Shown: positions 1 to 8,584, counted from the first letter of the stretch. The stretch: 64,000 nt of DNA from Collinsella aerofaciens (GCF_901212495.1 NZ_CAAKNY010000053.1:19-64018); one strand, 5' to 3'. Translations and numbers: made by a program. The notes: a model not told the origin generated them from the sequence alone.

Positions 1-322
1 AGCCTCTGAGCTGTTTTTTTGTCACCAAGCTCGCCGCCAAATAAGCCACCAATTATTGATTCAAGGTCTGTACGCGATGATCTTCTCATCCCGTAGGGGT
101 ACCGGCAGATTGCATACGTCCTGGCCGATCGTGACCGCAACATGTTGGTCAAGCATTATCTTTTGGATTCTTTTGGCGTGAGTGGCTTAGTTTTGGTAGG
201 ATTTGTCGGCGGCTTGACTAAGGGGGTTTTATAGCTGCCATGCAGGTAGTCGTGTTGGTAACGTTTTACCGACTTGTCAAATACCCCTCATTTTTAATGC
301 GTCTGCAAAATGACTAATTGCT
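1..322. other. Left edge, no recognised gene
   Basis: I recognise no family here. The only readable item is a short plus-strand frame at 142-234 that would encode a 30-residue peptide with one hydrophobic stretch. It lacks a clear ribosome binding site, and an in-frame stop lies shortly upstream of the frame it belongs to, so it may be the tail of a decayed gene. The base composition looks more AT-rich than the genes to the right. Confidence 0.4.
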
Positions 323-381
323 TTGACCTGCTGAAACACTATATGTTGTGTTTGACCTAAAAAAAGAATACAGGATATAGA
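323..381 (+). promoter_or_regulatory. Promoter with NrdR-type box upstream of nrdD
   Basis: Positions 336-351 read acactatatgttgtgt, which fits the NrdR box consensus acaCwAtATaTwGtgt at 15 of 16 positions. TTGACC at 352-357 and TATAGA at 376-381 form a plausible -35/-10 pair with an 18 nt spacer. Known family behaviour is that NrdR represses ribonucleotide reductase operons when ATP/dATP is bound. NrdR boxes usually occur as pairs about 31 bp apart; I see only weak partners, so the second site is uncertain. Confidence 0.72.
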
Positions 382-387
382 TGCATC

Positions 388-608
388 TTTGTCGTATGAT
401 AGATGGCGGACAGAGAACGAAGACCTTAACTGCCTCTTTTGAACGTGTCCTTGAGCCGCTTGATCGGCTCCTGGGAATGTCCGCATGGAGGCGTATGGTT
501 TATCGAGAACACAGATTGCGCGACGGCGCCGCAAGACAGGGGCAAGCCCTGCCGGGCATCGTTTGGCTCTGAAGCGCAATGAGACTACGATGCGAAAGAG
601 GCAAGAGG
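388..608 (+). other. Long 5' leader of nrdD
   Basis: If transcription starts near 388, nrdD has a leader of about 220 nt. It contains a small hairpin (gagccg at 453-458 with cggctc at 465-470) and a GC-rich fold near 537-560. It matches no riboswitch class I know; in particular no cobalamin box is visible. A 63-residue open frame at 381-572 begins at the predicted -10 region without a ribosome binding site, so I do not call it. Confidence 0.4.
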
Positions 609-2831
609 ATGAAGATCATCAAGCGCAGCGGCACCGAGGTTGTCTTTGACATCGATAAGATCGTCAATGCCATCCGCGCCGCAAACTTGGAGGTCGAGGA
701 GAGCTCTCGTCTAACCGACCGTCAGGTGGTTTACGCGGCACAAAACGTTGCCGAGGCATGTGAAAATGCCGGGCACACCGTATCGGTCGAGGAGATCCAG
801 GATCTGGTCGAGGACGAGATCATGCGTCTCGACTGCTATGAGGTCGCTCGCCACTACATCATTTATCGCTATGTTCAGAGCCTGAAGCGCCAAAAGAACA
901 CGACCGACGACAAGATCCTGTCGCTGATCGAATGCAACAACGAAGAGGTCAAGCAGGAGAACTCTAACAAAAACCCGACCGTCAACTCCGTTCAGCGCGA
1001 CTACATGGCCGGCGAGATCTCCAAGGACCTGACGCAGCGCGTGCTGCTGCCCCAGGAGATCGTGGATGCCCACAACGAGGGCCTGATTCACTTCCACGAT
1101 TCGGACTACTTCGCCCAGCACATGCACAACTGCGACCTGGTGAACCTGGAGGATATGCTCCAGAACGGCACCGTTATCTCGGGCACGCTGATCGAGAAGC
1201 CGCACAGCTTCTCGACTGCCTGCAATATCGCGACGCAGATTATCGCCCAGGTCGCATCTTCCCAGTACGGCGGTCAGTCGATTTCGCTGACCCATCTGGC
1301 TCCGTTTGTCGAGGTGAGCCGTCAGAAGATTCGTGGCGAGGTTGCCCGCGAGCTCGAGGAGCTTGGCGTCTCTGCGTCTGCCAAGAAGGTCCGTGAGGTC
1401 GTTGAGGACCGCCTGCGCGATGAGATTCGTCGCGGCGTCCAGACGATTCAGTATCAGGTCGTGACCCTTATGACCACGAATGGCCAGGCGCCGTTCGTGA
1501 CGGTCTTTATGTATCTCAATGAGGCCCGTACGCCCCAGGAGAAGCATGACCTTGCCATGATTGTGGAGGAGACGCTTCGTCAGCGCTATGAGGGCGTTAA
1601 GAACGAAGCTGGCGTGTGGATCACCCCGGCGTTCCCCAAGCTCATCTACGTGCTCGAGGACGATAACGTTTACGAGGATTCCCCGTACTTCTACCTGACT
1701 CAGCTGGCTGCGAAGTGCACCGCCAAGCGCATGGTGCCCGACTACATCTCCGAGAAGAAGATGCGCGAGCTCAAGTTGTCGAAGGGCGAGACCGCCGGCA
1801 ACGGCGATTGCTACACCTGCATGGGTTGCCGCAGTTTCCTGACGCCCGACCGTTCGGGCAACGGCTTTAACAATGTCGCCAACGCGCTGAACTATGATCC
1901 GACCAAGCCTAAGTACTATGGTCGCTTTAACCAGGGCGTTGTGACCATCAACCTGCCCGATGTCGCGCTGAGCTCGCATCAGGACATGGACAAGTTCTGG
2001 AAAATCTTCGATGAACGCCTTGAGCTGTGCCACCGTGCCCTGCTGTGCCGTCATGAGCGCCTGATGGGTACGCTTTCTGATGCCGCCCCGATTCTGTGGC
2101 AGTACGGCGCCCTCGCCCGTCTGAAGAAGGGTGAGACGATCGACAAGCTGCTCGTGGGCGGATACTCCACCATCAGCCTGGGCTATGCTGGCCTGTATGA
2201 GTGCGTCAAGTACATGACGGGCCACAGCCACACCGAGAAGGAGGGCACGCCGTTTGCCATGGCCGTCATGCAGCGCATGAACGACAAGTGCGCCGAGTGG
2301 AAGGCCGAAAGCGATATTGACTTCTCACTGTACGGTACCCCGCTTGAGTCGACGACCTACAAGTTTGCCAAGTGCCTGCAGCGTCGTTTTGGCATCATCC
2401 CGGGCGTGACGGACAAGGGCTACATCACCAACAGCTACCATGTCCACGTGTCCGAGGAGATCGACGCATTCGACAAGCTCAAGTTCGAGGGCATGTTCCA
2501 GCAGCTTTCGCCGGGCGGTGCCATCTCCTACGTCGAGGTTCCCAACATGCAGGACAACCTCAAGGCTGTCATTCGCGTGATGCAGTACATCTACGACAAC
2601 ATCATGTACGCCGAGCTCAACACCAAGAGCGACTACTGCCAGGTGTGCGGCTACGATGGCGAGATCCGCATTATCGAGGACGACGGTAAGCTGGTGTGGG
2701 AGTGCCCCAACTGCGGCAATCGTGACCAGGAGAAGATGAATGTCGCCCGTCGCACGTGCGGCTACATCGGTACCCAGTTCTGGAACCAGGGTCGAACCGA
2801 GGAGATCCGCGACCGCGTGCTGCATCTCTAA
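609..2831 (+). CDS. nrdD: Anaerobic (class III) ribonucleoside-triphosphate reductase NrdD
   Basis: This is the oxygen-sensitive glycyl-radical enzyme that reduces ribonucleoside triphosphates to deoxynucleotides in the cytoplasm. The 740-residue product begins with an ATP-cone allosteric domain (about residues 1-90) starting MKIIKRSG. It ends with a zinc site (Cys677, Cys680, Cys699, Cys702) and the radical motif RxCGY, with the radical glycine at about 718. The start at 609 is chosen over an in-frame ATG at 579 because a GAGG-type binding site lies just before it. The activase nrdG follows after a 431 nt gap with palindromes. Length and motifs are typical of the family. Confidence 0.97.
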   Translation: MKIIKRSGTEVVFDIDKIVNAIRAANLEVEESSRLTDRQVVYAAQNVAEACENAGHTVSVEEIQDLVEDEIMRLDCYEVARHYIIYRYVQSLKRQKNTTDDKILSLIECNNEEVKQENSNKNPTVNSVQRDYMAGEISKDLTQRVLLPQEIVDAHNEGLIHFHDSDYFAQHMHNCDLVNLEDMLQNGTVISGTLIEKPHSFSTACNIATQIIAQVASSQYGGQSISLTHLAPFVEVSRQKIRGEVARELEELGVSASAKKVREVVEDRLRDEIRRGVQTIQYQVVTLMTTNGQAPFVTVFMYLNEARTPQEKHDLAMIVEETLRQRYEGVKNEAGVWITPAFPKLIYVLEDDNVYEDSPYFYLTQLAAKCTAKRMVPDYISEKKMRELKLSKGETAGNGDCYTCMGCRSFLTPDRSGNGFNNVANALNYDPTKPKYYGRFNQGVVTINLPDVALSSHQDMDKFWKIFDERLELCHRALLCRHERLMGTLSDAAPILWQYGALARLKKGETIDKLLVGGYSTISLGYAGLYECVKYMTGHSHTEKEGTPFAMAVMQRMNDKCAEWKAESDIDFSLYGTPLESTTYKFAKCLQRRFGIIPGVTDKGYITNSYHVHVSEEIDAFDKLKFEGMFQQLSPGGAISYVEVPNMQDNLKAVIRVMQYIYDNIMYAELNTKSDYCQVCGYDGEIRIIEDDGKLVWECPNCGNRDQEKMNVARRTCGYIGTQFWNQGRTEEIRDRVLHL

Positions 2832-2842
2832 TACCGCTCCGG

Positions 2843-2981
2843 GGCTGAACCGAGAGGGCCGCTTGGGCATTTGCTCGCTATTTCGGACAGTCCTGCGCAA
2901 GACGAAGGCCACATTAAGTGGCCTTCTTTGCGTGCGGAACTCATATCGAGCAAAAGCCCAAGCGGCCCTCTCGGTTCAGCC
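2843..2981. repeat. Long gapped palindrome between nrdD and nrdG
   Basis: Two perfectly complementary 26 nt arms (2843-2868 and 2956-2981) flank about 87 nt. The pairing continues imperfectly inward past 2880 and 2945. A smaller terminator-like hairpin (2904-2926) sits in the loop, so the transcript could form a nested structure. The arms do not match the other palindromes in this window. Confidence 0.8.
2904..2930 (+). terminator. Terminator-like hairpin after nrdD
   Basis: gaaggccac (2904-2912) pairs with gtggccttc (2918-2926) around the loop attaa and is followed by a short T run. It would limit read-through from nrdD into nrdG. It is nested in the loop of the larger 2843-2981 palindrome. 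Confidence 0.6.
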
Positions 2982-3118
2982 AAGTTGATGTAGCTGAGAT
3001 GCAGCATGCGGTCTGCTCGCCCCTCGAAGTTCTTAGCGGAAATAGTTCGAGCTGCAGCTGCGATGTACTTGCGATGACGGTTGAGCCGCAACCCAGTTTT
3101 TATTGGACCTCGAACCCT

Positions 3119-3248
3119 ATACTCGATGTTCGCTCCGTTCACCGAGTATCGCTCGCGAGGGGTCTGGAGTATATCGTCCCGCCCGCAGTTCTGCAGCGAG
3201 CACAGCGAGCGAAGCTGTTTGAGGACGGGATGATATACTCCAGACCCC
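3119..3248 (+). repeat. Two adjacent palindromes just upstream of nrdG
   Basis: atactcg (3119-3125) pairs with cgagtat (3143-3149). Next to it, a 23 nt arm at 3159-3181 pairs with 3226-3248 with a single G-U position. The second palindrome ends two bases before the nrdG ribosome binding site (GGAAGG from 3251), so folding could affect translation of nrdG. Confidence 0.7.
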
Positions 3249-3262
3249 CAGGAAGGTTACCT

Positions 3263-3844
3263 ATGAACTACGCGAACATTAAGTATTTCGACATTGCCGA
3301 TGGGGAAGGCGTTCGTACTTCTCTGTTTGTGAGTGGATGCCGTCGTGGGTGCAAGAACTGCTTTAACTCTGCCGCGTGGGATTTTGCTGCGGGCGAGCCG
3401 TTCGATCGTGCCGTCGAGGACAAGATTATCGAGAGTCTCGACCATCCCTTTATTGATGGCCTGACAATTCTGGGCGGGGAGCCCATGGAACCCGAGAACC
3501 AGGCGGGGCTCGTTGATTTCATTGAGCGCGTTCGCGCCACTTATCCTGTGGGGTCGGGGAAGACCATTTGGTGCTTTACTGGCGACGTACTCGAGGAGCT
3601 TATGCCGGGCGGGCACCATCATACCGAGGTGACGGGCCGCATTCTCGCCTGCCTCGATATGTTGGTGGACGGTCCGTTCGTTCAGGATTTGTACGATATC
3701 TCGTTGCGCTTTAGGGGCTCGAGCAATCAGCGCGTGATCGATATGAATGCCACGCGTGCCCGTGCCGAGCGTGAAAACGTTGCGCTTTGCGACGCCGTGG
3801 AGCTTTGGCGTGATGATCCGGTCTATTCGACCCATACTATGTAG
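3263..3844 (+). CDS. nrdG: Anaerobic ribonucleotide reductase activating protein NrdG
   Basis: This radical SAM enzyme uses a 4Fe-4S cluster and S-adenosylmethionine to install the glycyl radical on NrdD. The 193-residue product has the CxxxCxxC cluster motif as CRRGCKNC at Cys26, Cys30 and Cys33, followed by a GGEP motif near residue 73 that is typical of the family. The frame is open much further upstream, but the ATG at 3263 has a good binding site and gives the normal family length. A strong palindrome immediately upstream may modulate its expression. Confidence 0.95.
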   Translation: MNYANIKYFDIADGEGVRTSLFVSGCRRGCKNCFNSAAWDFAAGEPFDRAVEDKIIESLDHPFIDGLTILGGEPMEPENQAGLVDFIERVRATYPVGSGKTIWCFTGDVLEELMPGGHHHTEVTGRILACLDMLVDGPFVQDLYDISLRFRGSSNQRVIDMNATRARAERENVALCDAVELWRDDPVYSTHTM

Positions 3845-3911
3845 CTGGCAGAGGTTGCGTGCCGCCGTGGTACCATAGCGCGAACGCGAAATCGAAAAAA
3901 GTGAGGCCCAG

Positions 3912-4469
3912 ATGGTCGATCAGGAAAAAGTCGAGACTGCCATTAAGCTGCTGCTTGAAGGTATAGGCGAGGAGCCGTCTCGTGAGGGGCTGCTGGAGAC
4001 GCCGGCACGCGTTGCCCGTATGTATAGCGAGATTGCCGGCGGTATGGACCAGAGTGCCGAGGAGCATCTGTCCAAAACTTTTGCCGTCGCTTCGAACGAT
4101 TTGGTTATCGAGCGTGACATTACGTTTTACTCGTTGTGCGAGCACCATCTGCTGCCGTTTTATGGCAAGGCCGCCATTGGTTATATCCCTAACGGTCGGG
4201 TGGCGGGCCTGTCTAAGCTTGCTCGCACGGTTGAGGTTTATGCCCGCCGTCTGCAGCTGCAGGAGCAGCTGTGTGCGCAGGTTGCCGACGCTCTCATGGA
4301 TTATCTCGCTCCCCAGGGAGCGATTGTGCTCATGGAAGCTGAGCATATGTGCATGACCATGCGCGGCGTGCAAAAGCCCGGCACCAAGACTGTAACGCTC
4401 GCTCGCCGCGGCGTCTTTGAGACCGATCCGGCGCTCGAGGAGCGATTCTTTAGGATGCTGGGACGCTAA
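3912..4469 (+). CDS. folE: GTP cyclohydrolase I
   Basis: This enzyme converts GTP to 7,8-dihydroneopterin triphosphate, the first step of folate synthesis. The 185-residue protein has the usual length and carries the zinc and active-site motif CEHHLLPF at residues 76-83. A later Cys in HMCMTMRG near residue 147 is the expected third zinc ligand. It is the first gene of a tight folE-HD-folB group: the next gene starts 2 nt after its stop. A promoter may lie in the 67 nt gap after nrdG, but I see no convincing hexamers. Confidence 0.96.
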   Translation: MVDQEKVETAIKLLLEGIGEEPSREGLLETPARVARMYSEIAGGMDQSAEEHLSKTFAVASNDLVIERDITFYSLCEHHLLPFYGKAAIGYIPNGRVAGLSKLARTVEVYARRLQLQEQLCAQVADALMDYLAPQGAIVLMEAEHMCMTMRGVQKPGTKTVTLARRGVFETDPALEERFFRMLGR

Positions 4470-4471
4470 CT

Positions 4472-5053
4472 ATGAGAGTCGTTAACGACTTTACATCGAA
4501 TACGGACGAGGGAACACTGCGTCGCGGTTTTATGGCTTCGGGCCTGACTCCCTTTGGTGCCATGCCTCGCATTGATTATATTTGTGCCAACGGGCTGTTC
4601 CGGCGGCACCTGGGCAACATTGCACGGTTGGAATCGGGGCGCATCTTTTGCCGCCACGGTATTGACCACCTGCTGGATGTTGCCCGTATTATGTGGATCA
4701 AGAATCTCGAGGAACAGCTCGAATTTGACCGCGAGGTCATCTACGCCACGGCACTTCTTCACGATATCGGCAAAGATGAACAGTATGAATCGGGTATATC
4801 CCATGATGTTGCAAGCGAACGCGTCGCTGATGCGATCCTCGGCGGCATGCCCGATGACGTGGCGTTTGAGCCGGCCGATGCCGCAGCCATTAAGACGGCC
4901 ATTCTGGGCCATCGAAAGCTGCGCGTGAACAGCCAACCGCTTGAGCGTCTGCTCTATGCGGCCGACAAAGCGTCACGCGCCTGCTTTGCATGCCCCGCGC
5001 GCAATGCTTGCAACTGGAGCGACGATAAAAAGAACCTGTCGATTCGCGTGTAG
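4472..5053 (+). CDS. HD-domain phosphohydrolase in the folate operon
   Basis: The 193-residue protein has the HD-superfamily metal signature: His62, His97-Asp98 in LLHDIGKDE, and a downstream Asp. HD proteins are metal-dependent phosphohydrolases acting on nucleotides or other phosphate esters. The C-terminus is unusual in holding a Cys cluster (CFACPARNAC). It lies 2 nt after folE and 43 nt before folB. The enzyme that removes pyrophosphate from dihydroneopterin triphosphate is missing or unassigned in many genomes, so this position makes it a candidate for that step. That role is inference; the fold assignment is firm. Confidence 0.85.
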   Translation: MRVVNDFTSNTDEGTLRRGFMASGLTPFGAMPRIDYICANGLFRRHLGNIARLESGRIFCRHGIDHLLDVARIMWIKNLEEQLEFDREVIYATALLHDIGKDEQYESGISHDVASERVADAILGGMPDDVAFEPADAAAIKTAILGHRKLRVNSQPLERLLYAADKASRACFACPARNACNWSDDKKNLSIRV

Positions 5054-5096
5054 CCGGTATGCGCGATCGGGGTTCTAAACGAGGGAGACGATCGCG

Positions 5097-5582
5097 ATGA
5101 GTAATAAAAAACTGCCTGAGAATGCCACCAAGACTGAGGGTGCTGAGCTCGCCCGTCGTGGTAGGGGTGAAATTTCTGCTGCGACGGCGGTACCCCATGT
5201 GAGCTATGACGACCTTCGCCATGCCGACCGTATCGTCATTGACGGCCTCGAGGTTTTTGCCAACCATGGCGTGTATCCCGAGGAGAACGCGCTGGGTCAG
5301 AAGTTCATCGTTTCTCTGGTGCTCTATGCCGACCTGCGTGCGGCGGGGGAGCACGATAGTTTGGACGCCTCGATTGACTATGGCTCGGTGTGCCACGATG
5401 TTGATGGCTATCTGCGCGAGCATACGTTTAAACTCATCGAGGCGGCAGCCGAGGGGACAGCCCAGATGCTGCTGCGCCGTCACCCCTCGTTGCTTGGTGT
5501 GCGCGTTAAGCTCGATAAGCCTTGGGCGCCTGTCGGTCTTCCCCTGGCAAGCTGCGGTGTCGAGATCGAGCGTGTGCGCTAA
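5097..5582 (+). CDS. folB: Dihydroneopterin aldolase
   Basis: FolB cleaves 7,8-dihydroneopterin to 6-hydroxymethyl-dihydropterin and glycolaldehyde. Residues 43-160 match the family: IDGLEVFANHGVYPEE carries the active-site Glu region and DKPWAPV near the C-terminus carries the conserved Lys. The first ~42 residues form a charged extension not present in typical ~120-residue FolB proteins. The start at 5097 has a GGGAGACG-like site about 10 nt upstream. No folK or folP is visible here, so the pathway must be completed elsewhere. Confidence 0.92.
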   Translation: MSNKKLPENATKTEGAELARRGRGEISAATAVPHVSYDDLRHADRIVIDGLEVFANHGVYPEENALGQKFIVSLVLYADLRAAGEHDSLDASIDYGSVCHDVDGYLREHTFKLIEAAAEGTAQMLLRRHPSLLGVRVKLDKPWAPVGLPLASCGVEIERVR

Positions 5583-5588
5583 CCGGTT

Positions 5589-6365
5589 CTAATACGTCTC
5601 TATGGGTGGTTGCTTGAGCCGCTGAGACAGTGCTCCATTGTTGGGGCAGTATGTGTCGAGCAGGGCGTGGAACCGCTGGTTGTGGCTTGGCTCAAGCAGA
5701 TGGACAAGCTCGTGGGCGACAACCATGTCGAGACACTCGATGGGATAGGCGGCAAGTTCGCGTGCGATGCGAACGGCGCCGGTCTTGGGCGTGCATGATC
5801 CCCAGCGCGTTTTCATGCTGCGCACAGAGACGCGGGCCACGGTGACGCCCATTGCGATTTCGTGCGCGTGCACCATATCGCGCAGTGCCGATGTGACTTC
5901 TGACGTATAGAGCTGGTTGATGTTGGCTTGGAGCTCATCGGGCGTTAGGCCGTCGAGGATTGCGTGCCGCTTGGCCCGTGGGCGTTCGTCTGGCTCGTCG
6001 GTACCTATAAAACTTGCAAAGGTAGCCTGTTTGGGCCGTGGTACGGGTGACGCAAAGTTGTGATCGAGTGCATCCTGCACCGTGATGGGCTTGCCCCAAA
6101 GTGCAATGATGGACGAGGGGCTGAGTGGCTCTCGCGCCGTTGCCTGACGTTGCTCGCGCTGGGCAAGTCGGCTGGTAATCCAGGCGCTGTTGCGCTTCAC
6201 AAACGCTTCGATACGCTCGCGGCTGGCGCCGAGCGGTGCGCTGGCGTGGACCTCGCCGCTCGATGTGACGCGTAGGTTGAAGTTTTTGACGCGCTTTTTG
6301 GCAACGACGACGGGGATGGGCGTCCCATCCGGTCGGGATAGGAAAAACGTAAATTGCTGCGTCAA
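5589..6365 (-). CDS. YgjP/M48-like zinc metallopeptidase
   Basis: The protein belongs to the YgjP-type metal-dependent hydrolase family (DUF45). It has HELVH at residues 218-222 and a third ligand His228 in EPSHNQRF, giving a complete zincin site. The substrate is unknown. The frame is open to a TTG at 6428 and has an ATG at 6398, but a TTG at 6365 is preceded by GAAGGA at ideal spacing and fits the family start, giving 258 residues. It lies just downstream of the M19 dipeptidase gene and is probably cotranscribed with it. Confidence 0.88.
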   Translation of the reverse strand: MTQQFTFFLSRPDGTPIPVVVAKKRVKNFNLRVTSSGEVHASAPLGASRERIEAFVKRNSAWITSRLAQREQRQATAREPLSPSSIIALWGKPITVQDALDHNFASPVPRPKQATFASFIGTDEPDERPRAKRHAILDGLTPDELQANINQLYTSEVTSALRDMVHAHEIAMGVTVARVSVRSMKTRWGSCTPKTGAVRIARELAAYPIECLDMVVAHELVHLLEPSHNQRFHALLDTYCPNNGALSQRLKQPPIETY

Positions 6366-6439
6366 AAGCGGTCCTTCAGATTGGGGATGGGCCGGCATGT
6401 CGACCGTTCGGCATACCGGCCCGCTCAAGGGATGTGAAA

Positions 6440-7453
6440 TTAATAACGCTCAAAGAAGGCAAGCGCGTTGTCGCTGCAGAGCTTCTGCATCACGGTCTTG
6501 CCAAAGTGCCTGGAGAGCATGTTCTGGAATTCGGGCATTTTGCTGGCATCGGAGAGGAAAGTGGGCACCGCGGCACCGTCCCAGTCGCCGCCGAGCGCGA
6601 TGATATTTTCGCCACCCAGGTCAAGCCAGTGTTCGATATGGGCTGCCAGCTGGTCGAAGGTGACATCTGCGGCGGTCTTGTCGGTTGCGTCGTTGGATAG
6701 GAACTTGCTGCAGTAGTTGAGGCCGACGATACCGCCCATGTCGCGGATGGTGCGGAACTGGTCGTCGGTGAGGTTGCGCTTGACGCCGCAGACGGTGCGG
6801 GAGTTGGAGTGGCTGGCGACGAAGGGGCGCGTGGCGTGGGCGACAACCTCGTCAAAGCACTCATCGTTGAGGTGGGAGACGTCGAGCACCATGCCGGCGT
6901 GCTCCATCTGCGTAAGCGCCTCGATGCCGGCGGCGGTGAGGCCGGCATGGGTGTCGTGTCCGCTCGCGAGCGGTCCCTGCGCGTTCCAGCTGAGTGATGA
7001 CATGAGTACGCCCAGGCTCTTGAGCACCTCGATCAGCGCGGGGTCCTCGGCAAAGAACGTGGCGTTTTCGATGGTGTGGATGCAGGCGACCTTGCCGTCT
7101 TTGAGTGCAGGGCGAATGTCAGCGGCGCTGCGTACGTTGACCATGCGGTCGTGGTTGAGCATTGCCTGGCCGCTCATGTGCGCCATGATCTGCGCCTGGA
7201 AGCGCGCAGCGTGGGCGGTGGGAATCTCGTCGGGGACAAACGTGGCGAAGCACTGTGCCCACGGCGTATTGCCGATCTTTGCGAGCGAGATGGCGCAGGC
7301 GTTGCCCTCGATGAGGTCGAAATCCTGCGGATGCGTTTCATCGCCGGGGAAATAACCGTCGGTGCCGGCGGTAAAGCGCAGGTCGAGATCGAGCGTGGCC
7401 CAGCCGATGCGGTCGGCGGTGTCGCAGTGTAGGTCAAATACGGGATATGCCAT
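6440..7453 (-). CDS. Membrane-dipeptidase-like enzyme, peptidase family M19
   Basis: Family M19 enzymes hydrolyse dipeptides, including some with D-residues, using a two-metal TIM-barrel site. The 337-residue product has the N-terminal HxD motif (FDLHCDT, His9 and Asp11), DVSHLNDE in the middle, SHSNSRT and the GGDWDGA motif near the C-terminus. No signal peptide is visible, so it is likely cytoplasmic. The start at 7453 follows GGAGGA; an upstream ATG at 7483 lies before this site and is less likely. Confidence 0.93.
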   Translation of the reverse strand: MAYPVFDLHCDTADRIGWATLDLDLRFTAGTDGYFPGDETHPQDFDLIEGNACAISLAKIGNTPWAQCFATFVPDEIPTAHAARFQAQIMAHMSGQAMLNHDRMVNVRSAADIRPALKDGKVACIHTIENATFFAEDPALIEVLKSLGVLMSSLSWNAQGPLASGHDTHAGLTAAGIEALTQMEHAGMVLDVSHLNDECFDEVVAHATRPFVASHSNSRTVCGVKRNLTDDQFRTIRDMGGIVGLNYCSKFLSNDATDKTAADVTFDQLAAHIEHWLDLGGENIIALGGDWDGAAVPTFLSDASKMPEFQNMLSRHFGKTVMQKLCSDNALAFFERY

Positions 7454-7573
7454 GGTTCCTCCGGTTGCAGCGTTTCTTTGCAAACTGTCTTTGAATTGTA
7501 TGACTAGGGTATAGTTAGCGCCATATGTTCACGGCGGCCCGCGTTGTGCGCCGCCCTTATCACGGAGGTTACC

Positions 7574-8002
7574 ATGTCCAACCAGGGCAAGAAGGTTAAG
7601 ACCCATTATCGTGGCACGCTCGACGACGGCACGCAGTTCGATAGCTCCTACGATCGCGGTGAGCCGCTGGAGTTCACCTGCGGCGCCGGCCAGATGATCA
7701 AGGGCTTCGACGCCGCTGTTGTCGACATGCAGGTGGGCGAGAAGAAGACCGTGCACATTCCTGCTGCCGATGCCTACGGCGAGCACAATCCCGAGATGGT
7801 TATTACCTTCCCGGCCGAACAGGTTCCCAACATCGAGCAGATCGAGAAGGGCATGAAGCTTTTCCTGTCCACGCCAAGTGGTATGCCCGTCCCCGCCGTG
7901 GTTATCGACGTAACGCCCGAGGCCGTGACGCTCGATGCCAACCACGAGTTGGCCGGCAAGGACCTCAACTTTGATATCGAGCTCGTTGAGGTCGAGGGTT
8001 AG
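7574..8002 (+). CDS. SlyD-like FKBP peptidyl-prolyl isomerase
   Basis: The 142-residue protein has an FKBP domain split by an insert-in-flap domain, as in SlyD: FKBP strands at about residues 1-68 and 120-142 with the chaperone insert between. DANHELAGKDLNFDIE near the C-terminus is a clear SlyD-type signature. It lacks the His/Cys-rich nickel-binding tail of E. coli SlyD. The start at 7574 follows CGGAGG. The next gene, UreE-like, starts 3 nt after its stop, which suggests translational coupling and perhaps a shared role in protein or nickel maturation. Confidence 0.93.
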   Translation: MSNQGKKVKTHYRGTLDDGTQFDSSYDRGEPLEFTCGAGQMIKGFDAAVVDMQVGEKKTVHIPAADAYGEHNPEMVITFPAEQVPNIEQIEKGMKLFLSTPSGMPVPAVVIDVTPEAVTLDANHELAGKDLNFDIELVEVEG

Positions 8003-8005
8003 AGT

Positions 8006-8584
8006 ATGCCTGAACGCTTGGTTTCGACGACATGCTTGGGAAATCTCAACGATCCGTCCTATGAACTCCTGCTTCGCCGGAAGTTGGGCGGCGTCTTTGA
8101 AGTTGACGAGCTACTGCTCGATTGGGACCAGGCTGACGTGTGCGCGTTTGGGGGCGTGACGGGGCTGGGGCGCACGATCGATGTTCGGCTGGATACTACC
8201 GATGGCGGTCGTCTTGCCGATGGCGACGTGCTCGCCATTGACCGTTCGGGCATGATACCCGTGGCGGTTGTCGTGCGCCTGCGCAGCGCCGAGGTTTATT
8301 TGGTCGAAGTCGACCGCATGGATCCGATTGCGCTCGCGCATGCGTGCTGGGAGATTGGCAACATGCATGCGCCGCTCTTCCGGGGCGACTCGGACGAGCA
8401 TACCGTGCGCATGTATACGCCGTTGCAGCCTGTTTTGGGCCGCATGCTCCGGGGTGTCGAGGGTGTTCGGCTCTCGGTGGTTACCCGTGAACTCGATGCG
8501 GACCGGCGCTTTGCGTCGAGTGCGGCGGAGGTCGTCGTGAGCATGGCTCCCGACTTTACCATCGTAAAAAAGACGCGCGGCTAA
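8006..8584 (+). CDS. UreE-like metallochaperone (orphan)
   Basis: The 192-residue protein resembles the urease accessory protein UreE: an N-terminal beta domain followed by a C-terminal part with EIGNMHAPLF (GNxH at 118-121, His121 matching the nickel ligand of UreE) and PVLGRML. UreE delivers nickel to urease, but no urease genes are in the window. It has no His-rich tail. The start lies 3 nt after the SlyD-like gene. It may serve another nickel enzyme such as a hydrogenase or CO dehydrogenase. The family call is from motifs only and is moderately sure. Confidence 0.75.
   Translation: MPERLVSTTCLGNLNDPSYELLLRRKLGGVFEVDELLLDWDQADVCAFGGVTGLGRTIDVRLDTTDGGRLADGDVLAIDRSGMIPVAVVVRLRSAEVYLVEVDRMDPIALAHACWEIGNMHAPLFRGDSDEHTVRMYTPLQPVLGRMLRGVEGVRLSVVTRELDADRRFASSAAEVVVSMAPDFTIVKKTRG

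Noticed and set aside
381-572. 63-residue plus-strand open frame in the nrdD leader
   Set aside because: It starts at the predicted -10 element, has no ribosome binding site and shows no protein-like pattern.
388-608. Cobalamin riboswitch before nrdD
   Set aside because: No B12-box-like conserved sequence is visible and NrdD is a cobalamin-independent enzyme.
711-2231. 506-residue minus-strand open frame opposite nrdD
   Set aside because: Shadow of nrdD caused by codon bias; repetitive Leu/Val/Arg composition and no domain.
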